Of a DNA stretch of 64,000 nucleotides, positions 1-12,430 are shown piece after piece; position 1 is the stretch's first letter, and the number at the start of each line of letters is the position of its first letter. The translations under genes and the position numbers were made by a program. Under the pieces are notes generated by a model, which saw only the letters and a program-made list of their open reading frames with translations, was not told the DNA's origin and searched no databases. Location: NCBI GenBank assembly GCA_036345935.2, contig JADWOT020000007.1:4945471-5009470 (forward strand), written 5' to 3'. This stretch comes from Taenia hydatigena (lineage: Eukaryota > Platyhelminthes > Cestoda > Cyclophyllidea > Taeniidae).

Positions 1-1066
1 AAAATCGTTGGATAGCGAAAGGAACTCACCTAGCAAACTTTACTATCAGTCATCGTTGACCCGCTTTCAAACACTTGGGTCGATTGTCTGAACATGTGAG
101 GAGGGTTGTGTCTTTAGCATCGTCCTGGTGCGCTACTTCATTTGATATAATTTCCAGCAATAGCGACTACTGTACCACCTTTGACTTGTCACTAGTCGCC
201 GTGAGCACTAGCAACACTACATCGTAAGCCAGTACTTCGTCCAAACTTGACGACCTAATCAGCTTTCATCCTTTGACGAAATGAAGAGCTTCCAGAAAGA
301 TCTGAATGCAGCTACTCAAAGAGAGCACATGAAACCTGTTTACAGAAATCGAGGTCTACAAGTGGTTTTTCCGTAGATATATTTGCTTAAGTCCATCTTG
401 ATTGACATTGATTGGATGCACTAGTTTGATTTTTAATGCATGCCTCAGTGATAAAAGATGCCTTTGCAACAACGTCAAGACTGCCATATTTACTATGATA
501 CAAATGCTTAGCTCGATACTGTTGCCCTTGATTAACTTAATTCGCAGTGGTGGGCTTCTGCCAAGTTTTGCAACGATTGCACAAATTTCTATTGTCATAA
601 AATTTAAAATGAGGATTATTATGGCAAGTGTTTAAGTGATTTTCGTTTTAACACTTTCAATGCGGGATCCTACATCATTAGCAGCCTATAAATTGGTGAA
701 AAATTACGCTTATTTGCAAATTGCGGCGCTTATTACTGCAAGCGTTTTAACTATGAAGCGACATCAACTTCCATAATTTATACTTAACTTTTCATTTAAA
801 AATTCCGTCCTACTGATGTTAAAACTAATATTCGTGTCTATTCCTTTTTACTTTATGTGGAAAATGCACCCGCAAGATGATTTAGGGCTAATGAATCGGC
901 CAGAAGGAGAAGAACTGGTTGGTAAGGCCATGCTTTCACTTATGAGATTACCCATCTTACAACCTTCCAGATTCTCCCTAGAGAAATGCGGCAACACTTG
1001 GCGTTACCAAAATGATTTTGAACAATACCCAACTTGAACTTGATTAATTAAATCATTCCAGCGCCA
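1..1066. other. Unannotated stretch
   Basis: No gene, tRNA-like motif or repeat was recognised here. Open frames reach only about 80 codons on either strand and show neither splice-site support nor a recognisable family. The segment is AT-rich, with several short A/T runs between about 600 and 800. Confidence 0.5.
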
Positions 1067-1290
1067 GCATACTCGTGGTGGCGTCGAGCTTAGTGTGTTG
1101 AAGTCTGTCATTTGCATGTGGGCATTCGTACTTGAAAGTAGAAGACTCTTGTGTGCATTTGCGTGTTTATTTGCGGTCGCGCTACAGACTTCCTGCTCTC
1201 GTCTAAAGCATCTTCTGCATTAGAGCCGCTAGTGGCCTCCAGGATCCCCAAGCCATGACTACATTAGCTGGCACTTCGCGTAGGCTTGTA
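1067..1290 (+). repeat. Direct repeat R1, copy 1
   Basis: This ~220 bp segment aligns in the same orientation with 3471-3691. Shared landmarks, in order, are a TGTGGGNATTCGTA block, a GCGGTCGCG block, CTTCTGCATTAGAGCCGCT, and GGCACTTCGCGNAGGC at the end. Similarity stops just after the final AGGC in both copies. The two copies are separated by about 2.2 kb with no matching ends and no polymerase-like frame between them, so an LTR interpretation is unsupported. Its origin is unknown; it is probably a dispersed repeat fragment. Confidence 0.7.
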
Positions 1291-3470
1291 GACATGCGAT
1301 TCAAAAATGGCTTAGCTTAATCCTTAGAAGTCGATTAGCTGAAAGTTTATGTTGTAAATCAAAGCTGTAATGGGTAGTGTGAACCTTTTCTGCATATTTG
1401 CGTTTCCATTATTCAGAGAGCTTTTCCAGAGGCTGCGAATATTCAAATGGGTTTCGTCAACCAATCGCGATGATAGACTGACTAGTTGTGGAAATCATGC
1501 TTGGCCAATCAAAAGAATCCGAATGCGAACGGTACGAGCAAGAAATTTTCATTTGGGAAATGAGGCTAATAGCGCTTGACTTGGTCACCGCCCTACTTTC
1601 TGGCGTCCCTGATGATTACAGAGCCCTAGTTAATACATCCTACGATGTCAAAGTACAGCCACGAGTGCTTTCGTTAGATGCCATGTCATGCGTGGTAATG
1701 TGCAGTGAATGTGCGTGCAGCATTGCTGTCCATGTCGAGACTGAGGTAAGTTGGACCGATCGGTTTGCATTGTAAAAGAATCATACCTTTACCGCTCTTG
1801 AAAAATTCAGGCTAGTAAAATAAATCTGTGCAGTTTCTAACGTCAGAAATAATTTATTAGTAAATTCAGGAGCTAGTTCGTGGCAAACTGATGTTCTTGT
1901 ATATTTTAGCAAAGTACTTTGCACTTTTTTGGTCCTGCAGATATTTGGATGCACTAAATCACTCATTTTTGGTCCCCTATGATATATCTACCCGAATAAA
2001 TCTCTTCAATTCAAAATTATGGTCATCGAAAACAACTTATAGTGGTCAGATTTTGTGATAGCCTATTTGTACGCCTTCACAATCTGTGTATATTAGAATC
2101 TTTAAAACAAATGACGCTTTATTATTTACTTAAAAATCTAGACACTAGGTTAGGCCGGAAGCAAACACAGAATTCTTAAATGTTTACACTTCTCATGGAT
2201 GTATTAATTCCTGCAAAATGCGTAGTGCTCCCTTTTGATTAATTAGGGCTTGTTTCATTTTAATGGCATTTAAGGGCAAATGCAAACTCTATACGGGAGT
2301 GACTTTTGAGCCACAGCTGGTAAAGGAGAAAGATGGAGCTACGACCTTCGTCAGATTGCGTAAGTTTTACATTTTCGTGTCGGTATATAAATAACGTTTC
2401 GCTTAACGTTAATTATGTTGCCACAACACCTGCACCTGATCCCCCTTGAACTCATTTCAACTGTTCTTATCTTGGATTTGTATTTCCTTTCCATCGCATC
2501 TATTGTACGTGTGTAAATACCATTTTGTAGTAAACTTAAAGGTGATTCTACTGCAAGTGGGTGAGGAGGTGTGCGGTGGATAAAGGTTGACGTTCATAAC
2601 GGCAAACACAATGGCGTAAGATTGGGGCATTACAGCAGTGCGTTTAATAGGCAAACGAAAAAGAGGAGTAGCCATTTATCAATGGTAGAATAGAGCTAAC
2701 ATGCAACCAGAGTAAAAGCATTTAACAATGGCGAATATAACCAGAGTTTGCACATGCATAACAGGTGATATTTTGTGACAATATAACCAAAAATTTGCAT
2801 AGAGTAGCCGTACATATCACCATGCGATGCATTCTCATGCACAAAGTAAAAATGACAGAACCTGGAAACTGTGGCAATCACGACATTATTGCGCAACCCA
2901 AGTTTCAGAAGTTAAGTTTTGCATTGTTCCAAAGCAGTTTTAAAAACAGTTATGCCAAATCCAAAAGTGTTTGGTGACGTCAAAGGCGGACTACTGAATA
3001 CGGAAAGGTAAATATTAGACTAAATGGGTTTCTTTAGAGATCGATTCACACGGATTCCTGCATTCATATAGATGCATACATAAGAGAGCAAGTCTCGGGA
3101 CACATGTAAAAGCGTGACATAATTGATTCGTGAAAAAAATCTTGGTAATGTACGAGCATTGCACGAACCATTTAACATTATCCTAGCTGAACGAACAATT
3201 GTGAAAAAACATACGACATAAGGGTATCTCCAGAAACCTACCTTTGAAGTTCTTGTGCCCTGGATGATAAATAGTGCTGTAGATGGTTAATTTGTTTGGT
3301 CGAACTCATGATATTAAAGTACTTCTGAAATAAAATGTTTGCTCTACTAAAGAGCTTCATCTTAAACGCCTGCTGGATAGCAATTTTATAAGAAATAAAT
3401 CCAAAGCAGTGCGTACCATTATTTGTAAAATTAGCGCTGTCACACAAAAAGGGTAATTTTCATCCCTAGA
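1291..3470. other. Unannotated stretch between R1 copies
   Basis: Nothing recognisable was found. The longest frame, at 1488-1775 on the plus strand (95 codons), has no motif and no second copy in the window. No primer-binding site or polypurine tract was seen next to the flanking R1 copies. Confidence 0.5.
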
Positions 3471-3691
3471 AGCATGCGCGTGAAGATGCCGAGTTCAGTA
3501 TGTAGAAGGCTACTATTTGAGCGTGGGTATTCGTATTCAAAAAACAAAAGACCCTTGTGTGTATGCGTGCGCTTGTTTGCGGTCGCGTCACAGACTTCTT
3601 GCACTCGTCCAAAGTTTCTTCTGCATTAGAGCCGCTGGTGGCCTGCAGGATCACTAAGCCAAGACCACTTCGGATGGCACTTCGCGCAGGC
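3471..3691 (+). repeat. Direct repeat R1, copy 2
   Basis: This is the second copy of the ~220 bp repeat described at 1067-1290. It is the same orientation and keeps the same order of conserved blocks, with scattered substitutions and a few small indels. The best-conserved part is CTTCTGCATTAGAGCCGCT, near 3609-3627. Confidence 0.7.
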
Positions 3692-6600
3692 GAAGATAGG
3701 CATTTCGGACGAAGTAGGAGGAAATGTTTCTAGTTCTGCGAATTTCGCATCACGCCACAACCATCGCTTTTCCAAAATGAAGGTTGATTTGCAGTATAAA
3801 ACCTTCGTTGGCAGACTAGAAAATAATTAAATACAATTTATTAGGTTTAATCTCGCTGCTCAGATCGTGTTTAATCGAGTAAAAATGTGCATGAAAAGTG
3901 CGACTCTGGAGTGAGAACTAGCACTAACACTAGAAGTTTTGTTTGTAGAACAAGGAAATTTCTATTGAATAAATAAACCAAAATGTGAATGAAGAGACTC
4001 TGCCTAATCTCTCATCACTTGTGGGTAGCTGCTATTCTATATAAGGTTGTAAATTGAATAGATGGTAGTTTTCCGGTGCGAAGTGCTGACTGTTTCCGTG
4101 AGGTCCATAAGTCGGTCAACAACACAGAACGTTTGGATTGTGAAATCATTTGTTAAGGCCAATTTATGGTTCAGTTAAGCACAGTTTAATTAAGTTTAGA
4201 TGAGCTTATCGTCCTAGGTCTTTTTTGCCAGAGAAGGTTCTATATGTTTGCCTATTGATGGCTCCATCCTGTTTCTTATGTGTAGCCAAAGTAGAAGGTG
4301 GCGAGAACAGGAATTGCCTCACCGCAGCTACGTCTCAATTAAAGCCACGTCGACCTTATCCATTTGCTGATTTACGAGCCAAAGTACTACAACTCGTTCT
4401 ACAATGTGGCTGTGGAACCAATGAGGGATTTAAGCGGCATTTTTAAATGCATTGAGATGGTTAATATACTGAACACCAGCATGCCAGTGCATGTGGTTAC
4501 AATGCGTAGTACCCTACTTCTACCCGTAATGGCATTTCCAACGCTAAAACCTGGAAGAAACTACAATATCATGACTAAGTTATTTTTAGTGCTCATTACA
4601 TTGCAGTTGGTAGTTAAGTTATGTGAATGCATTACGCGTCGCTAAAACTAGCAAATCTGCCTTAAGTTCTGCGGTCTTTGCAGTCACCAACGCCTACCTG
4701 CAGGTGATTCTCGGCTAAATTTTTGCGTAGTCTAGCTGCTGGTTTATTGATTAATCTACGTGCAATGGCTCGGTTCGTATCCTGCGTTCCTTGAGCAATT
4801 CTTTTACTGCGGGTCCTTATGAAACAGAAAATGCACCATTTACCACTTTATCCTTGTTTACTTAGCAACATTGTGACTTCTCCTACCAAGCAACACCCAG
4901 ATGGCGAATATAGAAGTGCATTGCGCTTGCTTAATTCTTGTGAGTTTTACTTCGATAATAATGACCTGACAGTGTTACTCCTATGAGCTGAAATTCGACT
5001 GGTTTCACAGTTGTTCTTCCACAATGAAGTCAAGCTACCTAACATCCAAATATCTGGCTGCTCTGCAAAATGCATTAGAAATTAGGGGCATGTAGATACA
5101 AGCCGAATGACCGGAAGGGACCACTAAAGAAGCCTGTTGCGCCGACGCCTCACTTCAATAAAGGGACGAGAGTTGTGACCTGATAAAACAACTTGTTCAT
5201 GTCAATTTTACTGTATCTTACATGATTAAGGCAAACACTTGTGCTTTTATCACAAAAAGGAAGTCAAGCGCGTATGGCCATTAAACCGCGGTGGGTCGTT
5301 TTCTCCGCATGCTATGATGCGCTTTCTAATGGAATCAACTCTCATCTGATTCGCATTTAACGATGGATATCCATCAGGAGGGTTGGAAGGATGCAGTCCT
5401 GAATTTGGTAATTGCTGCACTTGTATGCTCGCTAAGGGGTAAATGGGGTGTTCACCATTGTCCTGCATTAGCTAAATATGCATGGGACGCGAGATGCATC
5501 CAATGCATCAAATCCACCATAAACCGGACACAGTGGCGGATCTTTTCTCTTTTCAAATTACGTAGTTTAGACTACTGAGGAGGATAATGAAATGAGTAAT
5601 GGAAATTGCACTCAATGAAATTTCGCCATCACAGAATTATTTTCCTTATTGAAAGATACCGTGAATCAGCTACCCAGAAGTAGTTGAACGCTAACGAATG
5701 GGTTCCATTTTTCAATTGGAGTTTCGAATATAATGCCATTTGACAGTATAAATCACAAGTTCAGCCTCACCGTAAGTAAAGGGTTGATTTGGCTTCTTCA
5801 CTAACTTACTGGCAGCAGAATTTGCCCTTATAGACGTCTACGAAAGAAAGGTCTCCCCTTCGCCACACGCGCCGTAGAATATCAGCCATGAGTGGCCAAG
5901 GGGCAAGTGGGGCTGCAAAACAAGTCCTAGGAGAAGTCTTGATATCCAATTCATCATTTACACCCAAGCATTAAAAAATCACTCTGTGACCAAAAAAATT
6001 CACGAGAAAACCAAAAAGATACCAAGTAAGTCCCCCAATCGTTCTCAGAGCTAGTTGTGCTGTGTGATATATTTCAACAGAAACGTTAACTAATTTAGCC
6101 AACTCAGTGCCCATGGAAGACTAAACAATTGGTTTAACTGGCCTTAGGCCATTAAGATACCGGCTGGGAGAATTCGTATTTAGTAAATTATGAGCCATGA
6201 GCTTGCACCGAGCAGAAATATCAAAGTTTGTCTGCAATGGGTCAGCTTGATATGGCATTTACAAAGTCATTGTGTGAACAAGGGAGCATTTCACACAAGC
6301 GTTAAGTTCCAACCCAATGCTGTGTGGACACTAGGCATAAACTTGGCCTGCCACCAGTTGCATTACCATTTGGAAGTCCATTTGCCCCTCTTAAGAGCTC
6401 TAAGCACGATGTATGTAGCAGTGAAAATGATGGATTCGAAGTGTTTTATCCATTTTCATGTGAAGAGCAAACAGGTTTGGTTAGGCTATGTACATTTGCA
6501 AGATTTCAAATCGTATTTGGTGGGAACCGTTTTGCATTCGGAAACTCACTTCTTTCTTTTTCGAGTTGTCATCCGTTTCTTATAAGCCTTGCGTTCGCTG

Positions 6601-6982
6601 CATGTTTGTCGTTCATAATTTCTACCTGAGATGATAAATTTGCCTTATAAATAGCATGACCTTGTGAAGTGATGTTGCTATGTTCAAATTCAATCCTACA
6701 TAACGAATAAAATGCTTAAGAGTTGGGAACGGAAAAAGCCACTTCGCATTCTACCCAATTTATCGACTTGTAGACTGCCTCAAATGCAGTGTTAATCACG
6801 GATGCATTAATACTGATGATGCATAGGTAACAATGCGCGTAGCAGAAAGCGGTCAGAGTAGTCTGCGCACTACCAATTGCCGATAAGTATGAAGTGAACC
6901 AGTTCAGATCCCATTAATCAAGTAGGGCTGGCAAAGGAGATTAGAAGTGCACGGCATGGCGGAAAATGCAGGAATCAACTTC
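3692..6982. other. Unannotated stretch
   Basis: No gene or repeat was recognised. The longest frame, at 6190-6585 plus (131 codons), overlaps a 101-codon frame on the same strand in another phase. It has no domain, no splice support and no second copy, and is within what chance allows. Confidence 0.5.
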
Positions 6983-7064
6983 TTAGGCGAGCAGGATTTG
7001 AACCTGCGCGGGGAGTCTCCAATGGAATCCGAGTCCATCGCTTTAACCACTCGACCATCGCGAC
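6983..7064 (-). pseudogene. Serine tRNA-like sequence with CGG anticodon
   Basis: Read on the minus strand, this follows a eukaryotic tRNA-Ser(CGA) closely. It begins GTCGCGATGG, has a box A-type TGGTCGAGTGGTT, a long variable arm, and a perfect five-pair T stem around TTCAAAT. Two features argue against normal function. The anticodon loop reads CTCGGAT, so the anticodon position is CGG (proline) rather than CGA. The 3' acceptor strand after the T stem (TCGCCTA) pairs with only about four of seven bases of the 5' strand. I read it as a decayed tRNA or the head of a tRNA-derived element. A Met-like tRNA module lies about 45 bp upstream on the same strand. Confidence 0.6.
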
Positions 7065-7107
7065 ACGGCGCCGCCCATTTCTTAATTTGGTACTTTAGAG
7101 GACAAAG

Positions 7108-7178
7108 AGTGTGTAAAGTGAGACTGAGCTTGCGACCCTCAGACTGTGTGTCTGGCGCGCTGACCAACTACCGATTTT
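7108..7178 (-). pseudogene. Met-like tRNA relic
   Basis: On the minus strand the stretch from a TAGTTGGTCAGCGCG box A-like segment through an anticodon arm to GGTCGCAAGCTC resembles an elongator tRNA-Met. The aligned anticodon triplet is CAC instead of CAT, base 33 is not T, and the T and acceptor stems pair poorly. It sits directly upstream of the Ser-like sequence at 6983-7064. The pair may be a dimeric tRNA-derived repeat or remains of a tRNA cluster. Confidence 0.35.
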
Positions 7179-7179
7179 C

Positions 7180-10100
7180 CCGTTAGCATGCAATGACGTA
7201 TTTCCGTTAATCACCGTTTCAAGTTTAATTCTGCGGGCTAGTGGATGGGTTCTTTGACGCATTCGATAAGGTAGTATTGAACTAAGGAAAACATCATACT
7301 AAGATTTCCACTTTCAAACAAGAGAGCTGAAGGATTCTGTATGGGGCCACCACCCGGCAACCAAGTCACCAAAGGAACCCAGATGTAACTCATCTAATCC
7401 AGCTGTGGACTTAATGCCACAAAATAATTTAGAGAAACGGGCACGGAAAACCTTGCAATAAACGCCACCTTCCACGTCCTCAATTATCACCTGAGACGCA
7501 ACCCATGGATGACCGCGAAGAACTTGCGCATACATTAGATTTAGTTCACAATACTTTAATCTGTTATTGGATCCTCACATTCCTTTTCATACTCATTAAA
7601 ACACTTCACTGTTTAGTAAAACTTATGTCACTTATTTCCAAAATATTTGCTTAAATTTAAGATAGATGAAAATAAATGTACAGGTGTGCTTGTATCGTGC
7701 ACCTCAACGTGGAAAGAAATGCGGGAAACAATATTTGAAACCAATGTTTTCTTTGGATCGGTGGCAAAATGATACACAGGTAATGGAGGGATGGGGATTT
7801 GTTTTGCCACTCGATCATTCAAATCAACGTACGCAGGTTCAGACCATAGGCTGTGCTACCTAAACAGGATCGGTAAGGTGATTTCTTGTGGGTATGGAAG
7901 CGTGCAAAGACCATAATGCCGATATCTTCATAGTAAAAGCCTTTCATTTTTCGGAGTGCAAGCGAGTTAGTTTGCGGAAGATTATTTGTTCAAAGTGACG
8001 GACATTTTGTGGTTTAAAAAGTTTTGTTCTTTTAATAAATAAAGCGCGTAGAGATAATTTGCATTTTTTACTGTACCTTGTGGATTGGGCTTTATTAGTC
8101 TGGTCAGGAGGCCCTTCATAGTCCTGTGCGCTGGCAGCATTTTGGCTAGATATGGCTCTCTAGCATAAAGGGACAGCGCCACTGGTGATGAAGGAATATG
8201 CTTATATGTCTAGGCTAGAAATACGTGAAACCACATAAACACTAACTGGTGGAGAAAAGCAGAGGTTAAATGTTGGCTTTGGTTGATGCTTAAGCATTTT
8301 TAGCTCGAATAACCTCGCGGAGATGTGTGAATAATTGAAACGAATCTACAGCCATCACAGCAGCTTCTGGTTGCAAGATTTGAAGCAATATGACCAGCAA
8401 TTATTTGATCCCAAGGAAATCTTGTTGACGAGGTTTAGGTAGGTATTTTTAACAAGGGCTTAACATGAAGCCCTGAAGACAAATGAATGATAAGGCGAGA
8501 ATATTTTTAACAAACCAAATGGATAAATGCATTGTAGGAAACCAGACCTAAAACGAAACTTAATAAATGTCAGTTGGGTGCTTTTTGAAGACCGAAGATG
8601 GATGTGACTTCGTCTCAGCGCATGTGTGACACGCTGAGATTTTTCTGATGAGAAAGAGCAGCATAGTAGTCTGTCAGGGCATGTATTGGCGACGATAGGT
8701 TAGAATCAAGGTCATTGGCTTGGTCTGGGATACCAGGATGCTCAGAGGAGACATAAAAGCTGAGTTCCGTTTGTGACTTGTTGCCCAAATCGAAAATCAA
8801 GCAACCGTTTAAAGCATTCATGCGCTCAAATAGTGACAATTAAGACCCTATGCAGCCGAATATTTTAGCTGGGTTTATGCAGCAGTGAGATTGCTCTCAA
8901 AGACGTCAAAGTTAAATGTCTGTGTTGCATTTACTTATGAACGCACAGAAGGCTTATAAAGGAAGTGAAAAAGAGAGAGGATCATGGCAACAGGCTAATA
9001 AAAGGATAAGGTGAACAATATCCTAGAAAGTTTTAAGATACAAGCATTGGGCGCTTGATAAAATCAAAGTCAGTTTTACAGCCATTAGCGGCCGAAAACC
9101 GAGAACACATGCCATCAGTCAAGCAGGTTTATATAGACGACGAAATAATTCGGTTTACATTTAGTTTACGAGGCGAAATTATGGAATTTTAAATAGATGG
9201 TTACTGTAGCATTGCAATGACCTGTTGCCCTTGGTTCTACGACAGCTGTGGTTTTCAGTTAGCGTTAATTATTTGTCCACAAGCTTAAAGTTTAGTTTGA
9301 AATTGATGTTAAAAGAATGGGCCAACGTAACAGCTCATCTCACCAGGAGGGCTTAAAAGTACTCTAAGAGCAATGCAAAATTTAATCTAACACAATAGGG
9401 AATTCATTTCAATTAAGCCATTTTTAAATATTTTATAATCCATTACTCTTCAAAGCGAAACCAATGAGTACATTGCCAAAGCACCTCTACGGCTTCCTTG
9501 GAAAATCGCAGGATTTAAAGATGCGTGCAACGTGGGTTCTGTTCTTTTGTCTGGTTTTCTGTTTCAAAGCTATTTCTTTTGCCATTTTTATTGCTTCTTA
9601 GGTTTTCCAATGCATAGGGATGCTTAATATTTATCAGCGGTAAATTTTGCGTGCACAAAAATCAAGTTATGCGTGTACCAATGCGAGAATCTCAGCCGCA
9701 TATTCTGTAACAATTTGGTGCAAATTCACCAAACCTTGCTGTGTGCAATAAAACCCAGTCATTCCCTGAACGCTCAGAGCCACTTGATTGAGGTAAGTAA
9801 ATCAGAGCGCCCTGCCGCTATTAATGGTGGGGACGAAGAACTATGAAGTTAAAAGAAGCAACAATGCACGAGCCCCTTGATCATCGCCTTATTTCGAGGT
9901 TTCAATATTGTTGCGTGACAAAAACGCCCTTTGATAGAAACTGCAATATTGAGGTGAAATGGGCATTTTATGTTTCCCTGCGTTAATGCCAAAGTGCGTT
10001 GGTTCTAAACATGTTAATTATAAAGCAGCAGTCACTAGGAACCTTAGATAGGTCGTTGAAGTGGCTGCTAGTGCTGCCATGTGCTGCTCGCATTTCAGCC

Positions 10101-10398
10101 AAAAAATTAGTCACCATACTGGCGGTCTACTCTTCAACTTTCCAATCCTTTCGTTTTTAAATTAGAAATGCCATATCCAATTGCACTGAAACTGCTTCTC
10201 CCTGCCACCTGATTAAATTCACACATTGCGACCCCTCTCAACGCATTTACAATGGGTTGGAGTAACAAGGAAGCTTCGTCTATCGTGTTAAACGATTCGG
10301 AGGGGACTTTTATCCGTGGCTTGGGACCTGGTGGTCAGACCCATTAACAAGGCCGCCAATTGCCATAGTGGCCACGGATTCGTCATTAGCAAGTCTAT
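7180..10398. other. Unannotated stretch
   Basis: No gene, repeat or RNA motif was recognised. Frames stay under about 75 codons on both strands. The sequence is AT-rich and looks like ordinary intergenic or intronic DNA. Confidence 0.5.
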
Positions 10399-11720
10399 CC
10401 ACTGCTTGTTACTTCAAAATAGTTGGTCCGAAGACGTTCTAAACAAGCATCACGGTAGCTAAGTTTCTTTTGCTAGCTTTCCAATTGCTGCCGTTTTGCG
10501 TGGGTGCGAATGTAAAAATAGAGTCAAACTTTGGGAGGCGCGGAAGACCAATAGGGCACTCACTTAACTCCCAGCGGTAGTCATGGACATGACAACAGAT
10601 AAATGCTGGAATTACATTTATTAACGTAGACCTAACTGAAGAGGGGACCTGAATACGCACGGCAGCCAAACCTTCCAAAAATTACCCACTTTCTTATTCA
10701 GGACGTCAGGATTCGTTAGCCTTCAGCTCAAAGAAGCGTTTTATTAACAGCAAAACGCAACTGACTTTATTGACCTTGGATTGAGACGAGCTTTCCTTTG
10801 CGATCTTTGTTGAAAGTGCTTTGGGGTCAGGAAGGCAATAAAAGTTAACTCCTCAAGGAAGTCCAGTGTTGAGGCTATCGCCCTGCTATCAAAGAGGTTC
10901 ACCCACGGCTTGATTGAGTAGATCTGCTTTACTGTTTTGGACAAGATAGCCGGTATGCGTATGGAATGCAACAAAATGACTTGATTCCAATCCTCACTGG
11001 TAGCAGCGGGAAGCTAATCCGATCTTGAGGGTCATCCATTCTGATTTCTATCGTTGAGGCTGATGGATTACATACGCTACGATTGGCGAGCCGCTGACGA
11101 CCCATAACAGGGTGGCTGACAACGACGTTGTCTATAATCGGCAGCTACCCAACCTCCACTTTCCGCTAGAAAGCTATTAACTACCGAAGCAACATAGTCG
11201 TTACCACCTTGAAAAATCGCTGTTGAGTTGTCTTACCGTTTATGCGTAAAGTCGTCAGCAATGTTAACGTGCGCGTGAGTCTATCAGTAGAGAGCTGGGT
11301 TAGATCCCTTACCCGGTTCGCAAAGCTGAATTTTGGCATATTTTCTAGCGTCTGGCCGTAGACGAACGCAATAGTCAGCAAAGATCCTCGTCCCTGAACC
11401 CGAGTCCAAATCGAAAGATGGGTGACGGCTTGGCAAGATATCACTTTAGTCGTATAAAATTTAATGTCTGGTACGAATCGCTCATAAGTGTTTTCAATTT
11501 AACACCGAGTACGTTGCGATGCCTGAGACACGAGGTTAGTTATGTCTCGGTCTCGGTAATGCGCACTTAGTCGACCGCTTTGCATTGGCTGAGCAAACTA
11601 GCCTGTGGGCTACGCCAGAGGTCATGGTCCTTCTCTGTAAGCCAAGTGTCGATACTCCGCCTGAGGGCCACACCATCATTGGTGTGCAAGAGAGCTTACA
11701 TGTTATCTTAAAACAAAGAA
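10399..11720. other. CpG-rich stretch with coding-like frames, unclassified
   Basis: This stretch is richer in G, C and CpG than its surroundings, notably near 11030-11160 and 11500-11690. Three minus-strand frames of roughly 77-88 codons lie in series (10439-10678, 10744-10974, 11181-11444) and read smoothly, without low-complexity runs. I recognise no domain or reverse-transcriptase motif, and no frame is long enough to be significant. A decayed transposable element or old exons of a gene are both possible. Confidence 0.2.
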
Positions 11721-12073
11721 AATCACATTGAAGCAGTGTTTGGAGGAAGCATGCATATTAACATTTATATTTGGTTCCACAAATTCGTGCATATTGAGTG
11801 TAAATATGTGCATAACCACTTGTTCAAATTCGTATTGGATTTATTACACTTAAAGGCACACAGGTTAGGCATTGGTGCAATATTTTAGCAAAATGATTTT
11901 AATCTTATGCAGGCGTGGATAATTTAGAACCTTTGCAGCACATCTAAGTGCGCACTTGTGCTCACGTATAAAGCAACAAGCTTCTTCCTCTATTTGTCCA
12001 CACTCTGCGACCACGCACGCTTTTAGACACTTGGCACTACCGCAAAAGAATTAATACATCGTTGAACGGGACA
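11721..12073. other. Unannotated stretch
   Basis: This is AT-rich sequence with no recognisable motif. It lies on the 3' side of the Arg-like tRNA at 12074 and does not match the downstream parts of the other tRNA-bearing repeats in the window. Confidence 0.4.
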
Positions 12074-12148
12074 CCCTTGGTGGGACTCGAACCCACAATC
12101 TTCAACTTAGTAGGCAGACGTCTCATCTAGCAGGGCACGCGGGCTGGA
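12074..12148 (-). pseudogene. Arginine tRNA-like sequence with ACT anticodon
   Basis: The minus strand begins GCCCGCGTGCCC, ends with a perfect T arm (GTGGG, TTCGAGT, CCCAC), and closes with GGGTG, which still pairs partly with the 5' end. The body is closest to tRNA-Arg. The anticodon loop reads CTACTAA, so the anticodon would be ACT (a serine codon box), and the anticodon stem has one or two weak pairs. It is likely a pseudogene or the head of a repeat. The segment upstream of it on the minus strand (12240-12430) has a second copy at 18640-18830. Confidence 0.5.
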
Positions 12149-12239
12149 TCCTCGGCTATATAAGCACTTAACCTAATTATCTTGCCAAGGATGGATACCC
12201 ACCCAACTGCACAATGTTTTTAGTTCTTTATCCTACTAC

Positions 12240-12430
12240 CTTATCAATTCTACCACCCAAGTAGTGCGGCAAAACAGCTTTCGGCCCAGTTTACATCACT
12301 CCTCCCCATTCCCATAGGCTTCACTATTTTTTCCTCAATATTTGACCTTTCGAAATATTCATTCCCCATTTTACGTTCTGGGTGCCCTTCGCACCTTTCC
12401 ACGCCCTTTGTTTACTTCACATGTCTTCTC
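12240..12430 (-). repeat. Repeat R7, copy 1
   Basis: Reversed, this segment aligns with 18640-18830 plus. The clearest shared block is GAGGAGTGATGT followed by a GAAAGNTGTT block and GCACT. Both copies lie beside tRNA-like sequence: here the Arg-like 12074-12148, there the tRNA-bearing repeat R3. R7 may therefore belong to the same family of tRNA-containing repeats. Confidence 0.5.

Noticed and set aside
1067..3691. LTR retrotransposon interpretation of the R1 direct repeats
   Set aside because: No TG/CA ends, primer-binding site, polypurine tract or gag/pol-like frame in the 2.2 kb interior.
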